DNA from: G032773895 sp965248935
GTDB taxonomy: Bacteria > Pseudomonadota > Gammaproteobacteria > Pseudomonadales > Cellvibrionaceae
DNA: 64,000 nt
Assembly: GCA_965248935.1 (NCBI GenBank)
Contig: OZ252214.1
Coordinates: forward strand, 434,001 to 498,000
Direction: 5' to 3'
Position numbers and translations under genes: made by a program
The notes under the pieces: model-generated
The model's database searches: none
What the model saw: the letters and a program-made list of their open reading frames with translations, nothing else
What the model was told of the DNA's origin: nothing
Shown: piece after piece, positions 29,646-37,472 of the stretch
How positions within the stretch are numbered: position 1 is the first letter of the stretch
Layout of the letters: every line of letters starts with the position of its first letter

Positions 29646-30431
29646 GTGAATACAGAAGCCCATTCAAATACCTTGGTAGAGTATCAGCCACCTAAACACT
29701 TGCTGGAAGGTCGTAATATTGTTGTTACAGGTGCGGGTGATGGCATAGGTAAAATAGCAGCATTAGAATTTGCAAAATATGGCGCTACTGTTATTTTAAT
29801 TGGAAGAACGCTGTCAAAACTGGAAGATACTTACGATGAAATAGAGGCAAATGGCGATAAACAACCGGCTATATTTCCAATGAATTTTGAAAGTGCCGTT
29901 GAGCAGGATTATCAGAGTCTCCAAGATGCATTGGAAAATGAGTTTGGTGTATTAGATGGGCTTCTACTGAACGCGAGCATTTTAGGAAGAAGAACGCCTA
30001 TTGCAAACTATGGCGTGCAAGACTGGAATAAAGTTATGCAGGTGAATGTCACTTCTCCTTTTATGATGACAAAGACACTTCTTCCATTACTTAGCCAATC
30101 AACGGGCGCAAGCATTGTCTTTACTGGATCAGGTGTTGGCATTAAGGGAGTAGCCTACTGGGGAGCCTATGCCGTATCTAAAGCCGCCACGGAAAACCTA
30201 ATGGAAGTTCTTGCCGACGAGTTGGATGGCACATCTAATATCCGCGTCAATTCAATTAACCCCGGTGCGACAAGAACAAATATGAGAGCAGCAGCCTACC
30301 CGGCTGAAGACCCATCATTGGTGACAGAACCAGAAGAAATAATGAACCGCTACTTATTTTTGATGGGGCCAGATAGTAAAAAAATAAATGGCCAGCAAAT
30401 TAATGCTCAACCTCATTCTCAACCTAAATAG
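29646..30431 (+). CDS. yciK: YciK-family short-chain dehydrogenase
   Basis: A 261-aa SDR oxidoreductase. The NAD(P) motif TGAGDGIGKIAALEFA is near residues 29-44, the NAS motif is in LLLNASILG, and the catalytic Y-x3-K is in YAVSKAA. The start is GTG, with AGGA seven bases upstream. It ends the conserved plus-strand cluster. Its substrate is unknown in all species. Confidence 0.9.
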   Translation: MNTEAHSNTLVEYQPPKHLLEGRNIVVTGAGDGIGKIAALEFAKYGATVILIGRTLSKLEDTYDEIEANGDKQPAIFPMNFESAVEQDYQSLQDALENEFGVLDGLLLNASILGRRTPIANYGVQDWNKVMQVNVTSPFMMTKTLLPLLSQSTGASIVFTGSGVGIKGVAYWGAYAVSKAATENLMEVLADELDGTSNIRVNSINPGATRTNMRAAAYPAEDPSLVTEPEEIMNRYLFLMGPDSKKINGQQINAQPHSQPK

Positions 30432-30502
30432 ATTTTCGTATTATTTTCCGCGCTCAAACCACCGTGGTTATCATTTAAAAGTGGTTATGGTCCCAAACCA
30501 AG

Positions 30503-31099
30503 CTAAATCATATTTAATCTAGGCTTATGGGTTTCGGGCTTCTGAATAGGGTGTTCCAACATGGTATCGGAAGGAGATTCAGGGTTTACCTCCATTGAAT
30601 CTTCTTCAATTGGGTCCATTGGCGGCACCAGCATATCACCTTCATTGTTTTCTTTAGGCTTAGAAAGTGACGGTTTCACCTTTTTTTTAGGTTTTAGGAA
30701 GCGCCATTTTTCTACTTTAGAAAAATGAGAATACCAACGTTTTTTTACTAACCCATCTTTGAATAGTACGTGAAGGTAAGATTCATCTTCTTCAACACCA
30801 CTGTATCTTATAATGAAAAAAATTGAGGTGCGACGGTAGTGGCGCCGAGTCAGGTCATAAGTATAAACTTCTTGTCCAAGAGGGCCTTCCGTAATTAATT
30901 TAGGCTCGCTTAATCGAGAAGTGACCCACTCTTTAGAGGTTTTATTAGGCTTTACCTGAGAAAGAAAATCTTCAGGTAATTCAGCTTCACTGTCCGCATA
31001 AGACACTCGATCAGAAATGGAACAGGAAGCCAAAAAAAGGCCGGATAAAAAGCTTAAAACCGCAAGCCGGTGCCACTTACATCTTGGCAAAAAGACCAT
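30503..31099 (-). CDS. Predicted lipoprotein of unknown function
   Basis: About 198 aa. A signal peptide ends in the lipobox LASC, so the protein should be lipidated. The mature part (YTYDLTRRHYRRTS...LHVLFKDGLVKKRWYSHF) resembles the small-domain fold of SmpA/OmlA-type lipoproteins, but this is weak. The C-terminal 60 residues are Pro-, Glu- and Ser-rich and probably disordered. It ends the chemotaxis block and converges on yciK. Start could be GTG at 31105 or ATG at 31099. Confidence 0.7.
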   Translation of the reverse strand: MVFLPRCKWHRLAVLSFLSGLFLASCSISDRVSYADSEAELPEDFLSQVKPNKTSKEWVTSRLSEPKLITEGPLGQEVYTYDLTRRHYRRTSIFFIIRYSGVEEDESYLHVLFKDGLVKKRWYSHFSKVEKWRFLKPKKKVKPSLSKPKENNEGDMLVPPMDPIEEDSMEVNPESPSDTMLEHPIQKPETHKPRLNMI

Positions 31100-31116
31100 G
31101 GGCACACATTCTCACT

Positions 31117-31548
31117 TTATATTCGCTGGTTAATCGAAGTAACGTTTGACGTTTGACGTGTTGCAGATTGTGCATGTTGATGAAGTAGTTCCATTAAACT
31201 CACTTCCGATTGAGACAAACCACTATTTACAGCTACAGTATCAGATGACACCCCTTGAGCAATTAACTGCTGCGCCTGGGTATAAGAAATATCAAAATCG
31301 TTATTATCGATCTGCTCTTGCTTCTTCTGGAGTTCAATGATTCGCTTTTCTAGATCAATCATGCGCTGTCCCATTCCCAGAGAGCCAGATGTAATAACAC
31401 CAAGTTGTCGCTCTAACTTTTCAACTCTCTCAGAGGCAACGGAATGTTTGTTCGCGATGCCAAACGACCATATTACTAGTCCAAAACAACAAAACATCAC
31501 AATAGGTGCAACAAGTAATTCTGGAGTAATTAACAAAGAAGGAATCAT
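31117..31548 (-). CDS. DUF2802 protein
   Basis: A 143-aa protein with one N-terminal membrane helix (about residues 8-30), a coiled-coil stretch rich in E/K/Q (about 40-85) and a C-terminal small helix-turn-helix-like motif (GVSSDTVAVNSGLSQSEVSLM). DUF2802 proteins commonly follow cheW in polar flagellates, as here (3 bp after cheW). The function is not known. Confidence 0.8.
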   Translation of the reverse strand: MIPSLLITPELLVAPIVMFCCFGLVIWSFGIANKHSVASERVEKLERQLGVITSGSLGMGQRMIDLEKRIIELQKKQEQIDNNDFDISYTQAQQLIAQGVSSDTVAVNSGLSQSEVSLMELLHQHAQSATRQTSNVTSINQRI

Positions 31549-31551
31549 ATT

Positions 31552-32040
31552 TTATGCGCTCTCAATTTCGGTCCACTCATCGTCGGTAATGAGTTTATCC
31601 AGCTCAATTAGAATCAGTAGCTCTTCATTCTTATGACACACCCCTTGAATAAATTTCGCGCTTTCGTCATTGCCCACATTAGGCGCTGTTTCAATTTCTG
31701 ATTGGCGCAAATAAACAACTTCAGCAACACTGTCCACCAATATACCGACAACATGCTTATCGGCTTCTATAATCACAATTCGGCTATTGTCGGTTAATTC
31801 ACCAGAATCAACGCCAAAACGATGACGGGTATCAATGACCGTCACCACATTTCCTCTCAAGTTGATAATGCCCATAACATAAGATGGCGCGCCCGGAACC
31901 GGAGCAATTTCTGAGTAGCGAAGCACTTCCTGTACTTGCATTACATTGATTCCGTAAGTTTCCCCCGCCAACTTAAAAGTGACCCATTGAAGAATAGGGT
32001 CATCAGTGACGTTGTTATTGTTTGCCATATTTGCTGCCAT
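31552..32040 (-). CDS. cheW: Chemotaxis coupling protein CheW
   Basis: A 162-aa scaffold linking chemoreceptors to CheA. The CheW domain fills residues about 18-155 (ILQWVTFKLAGETYGINVMQVQEVLRY; the ligand-site loop NLRGNVVTVIDTR). The frame continues upstream to a GTG at 32055, but AGGGA seven bases before the ATG at 32040 decides the start. The upstream region 32041-32293 holds a tandem 12-bp repeat near 32180-32206, so cheW probably has its own promoter. Confidence 0.93.
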   Translation of the reverse strand: MAANMANNNNVTDDPILQWVTFKLAGETYGINVMQVQEVLRYSEIAPVPGAPSYVMGIINLRGNVVTVIDTRHRFGVDSGELTDNSRIVIIEADKHVVGILVDSVAEVVYLRQSEIETAPNVGNDESAKFIQGVCHKNEELLILIELDKLITDDEWTEIESA

Positions 32041-32293
32041 AGCTGAGTCCCTCACTCGACTCTTTAGTTACTAATTCCCGCGCTATGTGGCGATTACCCG
32101 CCTAGTCATGTTATTGGTTAACTATTCATAAGAAAACCTGAACATTCGGTGTCAAAATCCAGTCGCATCTTGCGACATATACACTTTAATATACACTTTA
32201 ATATAGTTAATAGCAGGTTTTATGCCAGCCAAAATGGGGAAGAAAAGTATTACGGAGAAGAGAAACTCATATGTGTTGCATCATGCGTAACAT

Positions 32294-33361
32294 TCAAGAT
32301 GGCTTAGAGTCTGACTCAGATAGGAGTCTCCCCATTTGCGGTATATCGATAAGCGCACACATGGCTGACTTAACCGTACCCGCCAACCAGGGTCTCTTAG
32401 TTCGTTGAGATCGCCAATTAACGTCTCCTGGGTCGAGGGTTATCGGCTGTTTTACAGAGTCCACAGCAAGCCCCCAAGGCATACCGTCAATGGTCATCAC
32501 GTATTTAGCCGATTTAAGAAAGTCGTCATTGTATTTTTCAGGCATAACAAAGAGCGCCGTATTCACCGTTTTTATCTGGCCCGTTGGCGACGGCAGCAAC
32601 CCCATAAACCACTCAGATTGACCAAATATGGTGGCCAGATTATCGGTCAAAGGCTGGATTTGACCTAAGGCCATTAACGGAACCGCCAACGTTAACCCAG
32701 ACACCTGAAACAGCAAAGCATCAAACCTACTTTGAGCCCAAAGGGGCCTTCCATTCTCCCCCCATTCATAGGCTTCATTGACGCTGGTTTTAATGCTAGC
32801 CTCAACGCTAACATGCTCTTGCTCTTGCTCTTGCTCAACAACGTCAACCTTGGCAACCGGAGGTTTTTCCTTAACGTTAATACGAGGTTCTGTGTGCGTT
32901 TTTAGCTGGGTTTCAACCACTGGGGAAGGAATAGCAGTAGAAACTTCTGTTTTCGTTTGCGTTTTTGGAGCAACCTCTAATTTAGCTTGAAGAGCTTGGG
33001 CACTCAATAATTGCTGGAGTTTGTCCCTTTTTTCCCGCTCCAGCATTTCCAAAGGCTGAGGTTCAAGGGGCCGGGGGTTTCTAGATGGTTGTATTGTTTT
33101 TTGCGGTTGTAATTGGGGAGGAACTGGCTCCACTCCGACAGAAGCAGGTAACGGCGGCGGTTTTGGCTTAAGGCCGGTTTCAGGAGGGAGGGAAGCTTTC
33201 GCTTCTCTCTGAGCTTGATGACGTGCAACTTCACTTCCTTCAGGCTTTTTTGCTTCATCAGCATCGGTTTGGTTTTTAGGCAATACAACTTCGCTCTCAT
33301 TTTCAGATAGTAAATCTGAAAAATACTCTTCCAACGCAGTTTTAGGGCCATCACCAAACAT
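32294..33361 (-). CDS. ParP-like CheW-domain protein
   Basis: A 355-aa protein with a short conserved N-terminus (MFGDGPKTALEEYFSDLLSE), a long Pro/Glu/Gln-rich linker (about 25-205) and a C-terminal CheW-like domain (about 215-340). The gene lies directly downstream of a ParA-type ATPase and before cheW. That is the Vibrio order parC-parP-cheW, where ParP ties chemoreceptor arrays to the pole through ParC and CheA. The linker contains an EQEQEQE run made by a 6-bp microsatellite (about 32816-32840). The role is inferred from order and architecture. Confidence 0.82.
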   Translation of the reverse strand: MFGDGPKTALEEYFSDLLSENESEVVLPKNQTDADEAKKPEGSEVARHQAQREAKASLPPETGLKPKPPPLPASVGVEPVPPQLQPQKTIQPSRNPRPLEPQPLEMLEREKRDKLQQLLSAQALQAKLEVAPKTQTKTEVSTAIPSPVVETQLKTHTEPRINVKEKPPVAKVDVVEQEQEQEHVSVEASIKTSVNEAYEWGENGRPLWAQSRFDALLFQVSGLTLAVPLMALGQIQPLTDNLATIFGQSEWFMGLLPSPTGQIKTVNTALFVMPEKYNDDFLKSAKYVMTIDGMPWGLAVDSVKQPITLDPGDVNWRSQRTKRPWLAGTVKSAMCALIDIPQMGRLLSESDSKPS

Positions 33362-33444
33362 TATTTAAAAACCACAATTTTCATTACGCCATTCAACAGT
33401 TTGTCATTCAACTATCTATCCTATCATTCAACCAACAGCTAGCC

Positions 33445-34206
33445 TTAATTGGATAAACTTTTATAGAGCGCGCGGTATGCTTCCAGCGCACGACTAGAGG
33501 GCTCATACAAATGTGGCGGCACTCCCGCTTTACTGGCATCTCTCAAGCGAGTATCAATGGGAATTTTGCCGGGCCAAACACAGTCACCATAGCTATTCCT
33601 AAGCGTTCTCAAACTGCCTACGGACGCCTGAGTACGGCGATCAAACATTGTTGGTACAACAAGGTAGTCTAATTCTTTCTTCCTTGATTTTGTCAGCATC
33701 ACCAGGGTTCTCAGCATACGGTCCAAACCTTTTAATGCGAGAAATTCGGTTTGTACAGGAATAATCAAATTATCACAGGCAGCCAAAGCATTAACCATCA
33801 ACACACCTAATTGAGGCGGACAGTCGATAATCACTAAATCATAGCTGTCTTTTAAAAAGAACAGCGTTTTTGATATGACTAACCCCATGCCATCCCCCAC
33901 CGCTTGTCGTTCCAATGTCGCCAGCGCCATGGATGCGGGCAGTAAACATAAATCCGCATAGGGAGTTTGCACAACAATCTGACCTATTAAATTTTCATCC
34001 AACTCCTTGCGCTTTTCAAATAAAGTAAAAACACTTGCTTCAGCACTATCTGGGTTTTGCTTGAAGTAACAACTGAGAGAACCGTGTGGGTCCATATCAA
34101 TAAGAAGGACGCGAAGTCCGACTTCAGTAGCCAAACCGCCCAAAGCTACGCTAGTGGTTGTTTTACCCACTCCACCTTTCTGATTAGCAATGGTCCATAC
34201 CTTCAA
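33445..34206 (-). CDS. ParA-type ATPase, ParC-like (chemotaxis array positioning)
   Basis: A 253-aa MinD/ParA ATPase. The deviant Walker A is NQKGGVGKTTTSVAL (residues 8-22), Walker B is the DCPPQLG region near 124, and there is the switch stretch DMDPHGSLSCYF. It sits between motD and the ParP-like gene, as in polar flagellates, where ParC recruits chemotaxis arrays to the old pole. It is sometimes annotated Soj; no parB gene or parS-like site is visible here, which argues against plasmid or chromosome partitioning. Confidence 0.85.
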   Translation of the reverse strand: MKVWTIANQKGGVGKTTTSVALGGLATEVGLRVLLIDMDPHGSLSCYFKQNPDSAEASVFTLFEKRKELDENLIGQIVVQTPYADLCLLPASMALATLERQAVGDGMGLVISKTLFFLKDSYDLVIIDCPPQLGVLMVNALAACDNLIIPVQTEFLALKGLDRMLRTLVMLTKSRKKELDYLVVPTMFDRRTQASVGSLRTLRNSYGDCVWPGKIPIDTRLRDASKAGVPPHLYEPSSRALEAYRALYKSLSN

Positions 34207-34402
34207 TGTACTTACCTTGGTCGCACACCGTTAAAAATGAATAGGGCTGGCCAAGATTTGCCTCTTTGCGGCAAGCCCTGCACAGAAAATCACGGTCTGT
34301 GAAGAGACTTTTACCACTAGAGCGCTAATTTACAACCAGCCAATTCATATACTGCAAATAACGCGCCTAAATTAACATCTGTTGGTATTAGAGAATATCA
34401 AT

Positions 34403-35320
34403 TTACTCATTTTGCAGTCGGGGAGTATCAGGGTCACTCGTAAAGAGTAATCCTCCACCTTCTAGTTTAATTGGTTTAACCGAATCTGGACTTGGCTTGA
34501 CCTCGGTTACGGTTACATCGGTATTGGTTATATCGGTATTGTCATCGGGAGTAGGAACCTCGTTTTTGGACGGTACTTCCGGTAAAACCTCGTCCTCACC
34601 CTCTATTTCGGCAAATTCTTCGCTCTCTATAATCTGTGAGGGTGCAACTGCATGAGCCACACGCAATACAACGCGACGGTTCTGTGCCCTTCCCTCAGTG
34701 GTAGCATTAGTGGCTTTAGGACGAAACTCTCCAAACCCTACCGCAGACAGCCGAACGGGGGCAATATCTGCTTTGGATAATAGAATTACCACAGATACAG
34801 CTCTGGCTGACGACAACGCCCAGTTACTATTGAATTGTTGATTATTAATGGGAACATTATCCGTATGGCCGGATACTTCGATCACGTTATCAAAAGGTGC
34901 CAGTATGGAGGCCACTTCAGTAAATATTTTAATTGCATCGGCGCTAGGCTCTGCACTACCCGAGCTAAAAAGCAGGTTGGCATTCACATCTATTTCAATC
35001 CAGTGTTCGTTGCCTTCGACGGATATTTTTCTGTCCTGAATTGCCCCCTCCAAGGCTGCGGCAATCTCCTTAGACACCGCTTCCAAGTCGGCAAGGTTTC
35101 GCGTATCTTCCAACTTAGTACCATCGGTATTCGGAGAAGCTTTTGCTGGCTGAAAAGTGTCCGATAAAACTTGAGATAGCTGCCGATATTTTTGTTCGTC
35201 AACCTGGGAAACGGAATACATCACCACAAAAAAAGCAAATAACAACGTAATGAAATCAGAATAGGAAACTAACCATCTTTCATGGTTAATTTTGGTTTCT
35301 AATGCAGGGCGCCTAATCAT
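34403..35320 (-). CDS. motD: Flagellar motor stator protein MotD
   Basis: A 305-aa MotB-family stator subunit. It has a short cytoplasmic N-terminus, one membrane helix (about 18-40, including YSDFITLLFAFFVVMYS with the conserved proton-path Asp), and a periplasmic OmpA/MotB peptidoglycan-binding domain (SGHTDNVPINN). The last 75 residues are an acidic, Thr-rich tail. Partner of MotC, encoded just upstream. Confidence 0.93.
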   Translation of the reverse strand: MIRRPALETKINHERWLVSYSDFITLLFAFFVVMYSVSQVDEQKYRQLSQVLSDTFQPAKASPNTDGTKLEDTRNLADLEAVSKEIAAALEGAIQDRKISVEGNEHWIEIDVNANLLFSSGSAEPSADAIKIFTEVASILAPFDNVIEVSGHTDNVPINNQQFNSNWALSSARAVSVVILLSKADIAPVRLSAVGFGEFRPKATNATTEGRAQNRRVVLRVAHAVAPSQIIESEEFAEIEGEDEVLPEVPSKNEVPTPDDNTDITNTDVTVTEVKPSPDSVKPIKLEGGGLLFTSDPDTPRLQNE

Positions 35321-35406
35321 TCAAATATAAGAGTTCGCACATCGACCTATTACTATACAATTATCGCAATAGCGAAACAATTCTCCTATTTTATGGCGAT
35401 AAAAAA

Positions 35407-36144
35407 TTACAGATAACCTGACAATTTCATTTCAATCGCTCTCGGATTTTCACCTTCAGAAATTGCAATTATGCCTTCGATAATCAGCTCTCGATATTGA
35501 GATTGATCTTTAATACAGGCTTTTAATTTATTTGCCACGGGAAGTAAAAATAAATTTGCAAAGGCAACACCGTAAATTGTGGCAACAAAAGCAACGGCAA
35601 TGCCAGCACCTAACTCTGAAGGCTCAGCCAAATGCTGCATAACATGAATAAGCCCCATTACTGCACCAATAATACCAATGGTTGGAGCATAGCCCCCCAT
35701 GCTTTCGTAAAATTGAACGGCATCATGATCCCTTTGCTCGGCAACAATTAAATCTGTTTCGAGTACGTGACGAATCACTTCCGTTTCACTGCCATCGACT
35801 AACAATTGCAACCCCTTTCTTGAAAACTTATCAGACTCGGTTTCAGAAATATTTTCCAAACCCAATAGCCCCTCTTTTCTTGCAGACATCGCCCAACTGA
35901 CAACTTGGTCAATACCAAGCTGGAATTGCATACTAGGAGGGCGGAAAATCCAACGAAAGAGATTTAATGCACGCTTTAACGACTTAAAAGGAGTTTGTAA
36001 CATTGCGGCACCGACTGTGCCACCGATAACAATAATTGCAGCAGGACCATTAACAAGAGACCCTAGAGTACCCCCTTCCAGAAAATTGCCGCCCAATAGA
36101 GCAGCAAAACCTATAATAACGCCAGCTATACTTAGAATATCCAT
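35407..36144 (-). CDS. motC: Flagellar motor stator protein MotC
   Basis: A 245-aa MotA/ExbB-family stator subunit with four membrane helices and the conserved GGYAPTIGIIGAVMGLIHVM stretch of the third. The cytoplasmic loop (about 60-150) contacts the rotor. motC and motD lie together inside the chemotaxis operon, the second stator pair of Pseudomonas type. Confidence 0.94.
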   Translation of the reverse strand: MDILSIAGVIIGFAALLGGNFLEGGTLGSLVNGPAAIIVIGGTVGAAMLQTPFKSLKRALNLFRWIFRPPSMQFQLGIDQVVSWAMSARKEGLLGLENISETESDKFSRKGLQLLVDGSETEVIRHVLETDLIVAEQRDHDAVQFYESMGGYAPTIGIIGAVMGLIHVMQHLAEPSELGAGIAVAFVATIYGVAFANLFLLPVANKLKACIKDQSQYRELIIEGIIAISEGENPRAIEMKLSGYL

Positions 36145-36194
36145 TGTTCACTTTCTTTTAGGGCCTGTTAACACTAATTAATTAGACAACTTAA

Positions 36195-37352
36195 CTAAAC
36201 TTCCGCCATTAATTTTGCAGCAACACCATTAAGTGGAAGCACTGCGTCAGTTAAATTTGCACTTGCTACGGCGGCTGGCATTCCATATACCACGCATGAA
36301 GCTTGATCCTGCCCCCATATAGTCGAGCCTTGTTCTTTTAATAATCGCGCGCCCTCGCAACCGTCTGCTCCCATGCCTGTTAACACTACACCTAAAACAG
36401 AATTGGTATAGGATTTAGCCGCTGAGGCAAAGGCAATATCCACTGAAGGCTTATAGTTAATTCGGTTATCGCCAGCCATTAATTTTATATTTTTTCCACC
36501 CCGATCAAACATGGTTTGAGTACCACCAGGAGCGATATAAACACACCCTTTTTCAATGCTCATTCCATTTTCGGCTTCGCACACACTAAGCTTCGACTGC
36601 CGATCCAAACGTTCTGCAAACGCTTTGGTAAAGTTTTCTGGCATATGTTGCACAACCACAATAGGAGTTGGAAAATCTACTGGCAACTTGGTAATGATTT
36701 CCGTAATAGCAACAGGCCCTCCTGTAGAAGCACCAATAACAACAATTTTCACTTTGCCTTTTATGTTCTCAGTACGCCGAGGAGCAGAAACAGCAGGCTG
36801 TGGAGCTGTAACGGTTCTTACTGTAGACCGAGAAACGGACGTCTTAGTAGGTATGGATGAAGGTCTGGGTATGGATGAAGGTCTGGGGGGTGTAGTAGAT
36901 GAGGGAACACTGCTTCGAATGGGGCTCGATGACGGAGCCATGGGTTCTGGGTTAGCACTTTTTGCAAAGGTAAGCAGTTTTTCATGAAGCCTTTTTTTGA
37001 GACTCACCGAATTTTTGGATACTTCTGCGAAGTTTTTCGGCATAAAATCCACAGCACCCGCTTCCAGGGCTTCTAACGTTATTCTGGCTCCTTCATAAGT
37101 CATAGAAGATAGCATAACGATAGGGATTTTTCGTTTTCCCATGATAATTCGTACTGCAGTAACACCATCCATAAAAGGCATTTCATAATCCATTGAAATA
37201 ATATCGGGTCGCAGCTTATCTTCCATATCCACTGCCTCCTGCCCATTTGATGCTAACCCCACAACATTGAGATCGGGATGCTCATTTATAAGTTCTTTCA
37301 GTTTCATCTGAAAAAAACTTGAATCATCAACTATCAGAACTTTATAGGGCAC
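36195..37352 (-). CDS. cheB: Chemotaxis protein-glutamate methylesterase CheB
   Basis: A 385-aa response regulator and methylesterase. The receiver domain (1-125) has the phosphoacceptor Asp in SMDYEMPFMDG. The linker (about 140-195) is rich in Pro, Ser and Thr with an imperfect RPSSIP repeat. The catalytic domain shows the triad: Ser in GASTGGP, His in QHMPENFT and Asp in GMGADG. It removes receptor methyl groups for adaptation; cheR is not in the window. Confidence 0.95.
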   Translation of the reverse strand: MPYKVLIVDDSSFFQMKLKELINEHPDLNVVGLASNGQEAVDMEDKLRPDIISMDYEMPFMDGVTAVRIIMGKRKIPIVMLSSMTYEGARITLEALEAGAVDFMPKNFAEVSKNSVSLKKRLHEKLLTFAKSANPEPMAPSSSPIRSSVPSSTTPPRPSSIPRPSSIPTKTSVSRSTVRTVTAPQPAVSAPRRTENIKGKVKIVVIGASTGGPVAITEIITKLPVDFPTPIVVVQHMPENFTKAFAERLDRQSKLSVCEAENGMSIEKGCVYIAPGGTQTMFDRGGKNIKLMAGDNRINYKPSVDIAFASAAKSYTNSVLGVVLTGMGADGCEGARLLKEQGSTIWGQDQASCVVYGMPAAVASANLTDAVLPLNGVAAKLMAEV

Positions 37353-37472
37353 GGCCCCTCCTAATATAAATATAAAAAAACAGATAGCTAACCAATTTTT
37401 GTTATTGCATTAAACGTTGTAACTATCTATTTCACGTACCTTTTTCTTTATTTCAAAAAATAAAAGGCACCC

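Noticed and set aside
33445..34206. Chromosome-partition ParA (Soj)
   Set aside because: No parB or parS-like site; located between motD and the ParP-like gene, so the chemotaxis ParC role is favoured.
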